A DNA stretch of 47,491 nt from Oscillospiraceae bacterium (GTDB taxonomy: Bacteria; Bacillota; Clostridia; Oscillospirales; Oscillospiraceae). Shown piece by piece: positions 45,258-47,491 of the stretch. A model generated the notes under the pieces. The model saw nothing but the letters and a program-made list of their open reading frames with translations, made no database searches and was not told the DNA's origin. Both the position numbers and the translations under genes were made by a program. The stretch spans positions 1-47,491 of the forward strand of contig JAFQCV010000004.1 in NCBI GenBank assembly GCA_017416325.1. The letters run 5' to 3'. The stretch's first letter is position 1; the number at the start of each line of letters is the position of its first letter.

Positions 45258-47491
45258 TTGGCAAGAAAATTTAAAACCATGGACGGCAATACCGCTGCCG
45301 CCCACGTTAGCTACGCGTTTACTGAAGTAGCTGGCATCTACCCCATCACCCCCTCCAGTCCCATGGCTGACAATGTGGACCAGTGGTCCGCAGCCGGCCG
45401 CCTGAACATCTTCGGCGACACTGTTAAGGTCGTTGAGATGCAGTCCGAAGCCGGTGCTGCAGGTACCGTCCACGGCTCTCTGGCCGCCGGTGCTCTGACC
45501 ACCACCTACACCGCATCCCAGGGTCTGCTGCTGATGATCCCCAACATGTATAAGATCGCCGGCGAGCTGCTGCCCTCCGTGTTCCATGTCTCTGCCCGTA
45601 CCGTAGCTACCCAGGCTCTGAACATCTTCGGTGACCATTCCGACGTTTATGCCTGCCGCCAGACCGGTTTCGCCATGCTGGCAGAATCCAACGTTCAGGA
45701 AGTTATGGACCTGGGCGCTGTTGCCCACCTGGCCGCTATTGAGGGCCGTGTTCCCTTCATCAACTTCTTCGACGGCTTCCGTACCTCCCACGAGATCCAG
45801 AAGATCGCTATCTGGGACTACGAGGATCTGAAGGAAATGTGCAACATGGAGGCTGTGGCAGAGTTCCGCAAGCACTCCCTGAACCCCGAGCGTCCCGCAA
45901 TGCGCGGCTCTCACGAAAATGACGACATCTTCTTCCAGCACCGCGAGGCCTGCAACAAGTACTACACCGCTCTGCCCGCAGTTGTGGAGAAGTACATGGC
46001 TAAGGTCAACGAGAAGCTGGGCACCAACTATCAGCTGTTCAACTACTACGGTGCAGAAGACGCCGACCGCGTGATCGTCTGCATGGGTTCTTTCTGCGAC
46101 GTAGCTGAGGAAGTGATCGACTACCTGAACGCCCACGGCGAGAAGGTCGGCCTGATCAAGGTTCGCCTGTTCCGTCCCTGGAGCTCCGCTCACCTGCTCT
46201 CTGCCATCCCCGCTACCTGTAAGAAGATCGCTGTTCTGGACCGCACCAAGGAGCCCGGCTCCCAGGGCGAGCCTCTGTACCAGGATGTGGTTATGGCTCT
46301 TGCCAAGGCCGGCAAGAACGACATCACCGTCATCGGCGGCCGTTACGGCCTGGGTTCCAAGGATACCCACCCCGCTTCCGTCTTCGCCGTTTACGAAGAG
46401 CTGGCTAAGGACGCTCCCAAGCACGAGTTCACCATTGGTATCGTAGACGATGTGACCAATCTGTCCCTTGAGGAGAAGGTTTCCCCCAACACCGCAGCAG
46501 AAGGCACCATCGAGTGCAAGTTCTGGGGTCTGGGCGGCGACGGCACCGTTGGCGCTAACAAGAACTCCATCAAGATCATCGGCGACCATACCGGCAAGTA
46601 CGTACAGGCTTACTTCCAGTACGACTCCAAGAAGACCGGCGGTGTCACCGTTTCCCACCTGCGTTTCGGCGACAAGCCCATCAAGTCCCCCTACTACATC
46701 AACAAGGCTGACTTCGTGGCTTGCCACAACCCCTCCTACATCACCAAGGGCTTCAAGATCGTCCAGGACGTCAAGCCCGGCGGCGTGTTCCTGATCAACT
46801 GCCAGTGGACTCTGGAGGAGCTGGAGCATCATCTGGATGCCGCTTCCAAGCGCTACATTGCTGCCAACAACATCCAGCTGTACCTGATCAACGCCATTGA
46901 CCTGGCCATCAAGGTCGGCATGGGCAAGCGTACCAATACCATCCTGCAGTCCGCATTCTTCTCCCTGGCACAGGTTATGCCCGGCGAGGAGGCCATCGGC
47001 TACATGAAGGAAGCTGCAGAGCGCTCCTACCTGAAGAAGGGCCGCGACGTTGTTGAGAAGAACTGGGATGCCATTGATGCCGGCGCTACCGCCTACGTCA
47101 AGATCGACGTTCCCGCTTCCTGGGCTACCGCTGAAGACGTCGTTGCTGACGTTGAGCTGGCTGGTCCCGCTGACACCGTTTCCGTTGTCAAGAACATCCT
47201 GACTCCTGTCGGCAAGATGGACGGCTACTCCCTGCCTGTTTCCGCATTCGAGGGTCTGGCTGACGGTCAGTTCCCCCTGGGTGCTTCCGCTTACGAGAAG
47301 CGCGGCGTTGCCGTCACCGTTCCCCACTGGGACGAGACCAAGTGCATCCAGTGCAACAACTGTGCATATGTTTGTCCTCATGCTACCATCCGTCCCTTCG
47401 CACTGACTGAGGCTGAGGCTGCTGCTGCTCCTGCTGCAACCAAAGCTGTTCCCGTCAAGGCTGGTAAGGGCAAGGGCGTATACACCTACAC
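45258..47491 (+). CDS. nifJ: Pyruvate:ferredoxin (flavodoxin) oxidoreductase, N-terminal 744 residues (3' end outside window)
   Basis: The frame starts at TTG 45258, with AGGAGG 9 nt upstream; the first in-frame ATG is eight codons later and lacks a site. Visible parts: ARKFKTMDGNTAAAHVSYAF, YPITPSSPMADNVDQW (pyruvate-binding domain), the transketolase-like GAEDADRVIVCMGS, GLGGDGTVGANKNSIKI (CoA/gamma-like domain), and the first ferredoxin cluster CIQCNNCAYVCPHA (Cys696, 699, 702, 706). It oxidises pyruvate to acetyl-CoA and CO2 with reduced ferredoxin. Codon use is strongly biased (GCC, CTG, AAG), as for a highly expressed gene. The second cluster and TPP domain lie beyond the window. Confidence 0.97.
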   Translation, partial: MARKFKTMDGNTAAAHVSYAFTEVAGIYPITPSSPMADNVDQWSAAGRLNIFGDTVKVVEMQSEAGAAGTVHGSLAAGALTTTYTASQGLLLMIPNMYKIAGELLPSVFHVSARTVATQALNIFGDHSDVYACRQTGFAMLAESNVQEVMDLGAVAHLAAIEGRVPFINFFDGFRTSHEIQKIAIWDYEDLKEMCNMEAVAEFRKHSLNPERPAMRGSHENDDIFFQHREACNKYYTALPAVVEKYMAKVNEKLGTNYQLFNYYGAEDADRVIVCMGSFCDVAEEVIDYLNAHGEKVGLIKVRLFRPWSSAHLLSAIPATCKKIAVLDRTKEPGSQGEPLYQDVVMALAKAGKNDITVIGGRYGLGSKDTHPASVFAVYEELAKDAPKHEFTIGIVDDVTNLSLEEKVSPNTAAEGTIECKFWGLGGDGTVGANKNSIKIIGDHTGKYVQAYFQYDSKKTGGVTVSHLRFGDKPIKSPYYINKADFVACHNPSYITKGFKIVQDVKPGGVFLINCQWTLEELEHHLDAASKRYIAANNIQLYLINAIDLAIKVGMGKRTNTILQSAFFSLAQVMPGEEAIGYMKEAAERSYLKKGRDVVEKNWDAIDAGATAYVKIDVPASWATAEDVVADVELAGPADTVSVVKNILTPVGKMDGYSLPVSAFEGLADGQFPLGASAYEKRGVAVTVPHWDETKCIQCNNCAYVCPHATIRPFALTEAEAAAAPAATKAVPVKAGKGKGVYTY

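Noticed and set aside
45252-47381. A 709-codon open frame on the minus strand opposite nifJ
   Set aside because: It is a shadow of the strongly biased codon use of nifJ; the translation is a low-complexity mix of Val, Leu, Gly and Asp without family motifs, while the plus frame is an unmistakable PFOR.
1-47491. CRISPR array, tRNA or rRNA genes
   Set aside because: No regularly spaced repeats, cloverleaf T-loop motifs or rRNA signatures were found on reading both strands; the only structural RNA recognised is SRP RNA.

Overview
The window looks like a chromosomal segment of a strictly anaerobic, spore-forming gut Clostridium relative, probably Oscillospiraceae/Ruminococcaceae. Evidence: Firmicutes-style gene orders (scpA-scpB-ytfJ-dacF-rluB; SRP RNA-dnaX-ybaB-recR), sporulation-type genes (ytfJ/gerW, spoIID, a DacF-type carboxypeptidase), oxygen-sensitive enzymes (pyruvate:ferredoxin oxidoreductase, class III ribonucleotide reductase), strong Shine-Dalgarno sites and many sigma-A promoters with 17-bp spacers. 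The species cannot be named from sequence reading alone.

Layout. 1-98 is the last part of a tyrosine integrase next to an 11-bp tandem repeat, i.e. probably one end of an integrated element. ychF follows. 1.3-6.2 kb is an AT-rich accessory patch: a 43-residue zinc ribbon, small lipoproteins, two paralogous membrane proteins, gene fragments, two 229-bp miniature transposable elements derived from an IS200/RAYT-type transposase, a REP-like hairpin, a truncated secreted peptide fused by position to a BspA-type lipoprotein, and an ECF sigma/anti-sigma pair. 6.3-14.9 kb is a pyrimidine operon, pyrC-carB-pyrK-pyrD-pyrF-pyrE-pyrB, with a consensus promoter and terminator but no carA, pyrR or pyrP; its PyrB carries the zinc domain of the PyrI regulatory chain as a C-terminal extension. 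15-18 kb holds a GIY-YIG protein, a membrane protein overlapping pncB (NAD salvage), and a divergent thioesterase operon.

18-27 kb is core housekeeping on the minus strand: scpAB, ytfJ, dacF, rluB, a RpiR regulator with an HI0933-type flavoprotein, acpP, large-type SRP RNA, dnaX, ybaB, recR. 27.3-37.6 kb has a TGS/uridine-kinase-like protein, spoIID-metA, a sugar nucleotidyltransferase fused to a GHMP kinase, a membrane-anchored LRR protein and a cell-wall amidase. 37.6-45 kb is a deoxynucleotide supply block: yifB-thiI-cinA-nrdG, then nrdD with its own promoter under a tandem pair of NrdR boxes, then trxB. NrdD has a glutaredoxin-like domain fused behind its glycyl-radical domain. The window ends inside nifJ.

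Most noteworthy: (1) PyrB with a built-in PyrI-like zinc domain whose cysteine spacing matches E. coli PyrI exactly; (2) the NrdD-redoxin fusion followed by a thioredoxin reductase and controlled by two NrdR boxes 31 bp apart; (3) the nucleotidyltransferase-GHMP kinase fusion with an altered galactokinase signature; (4) the pair of equal-length decayed transposase-derived elements in the accessory patch. All functions are inferred from reading sequence motifs; no database search was run.
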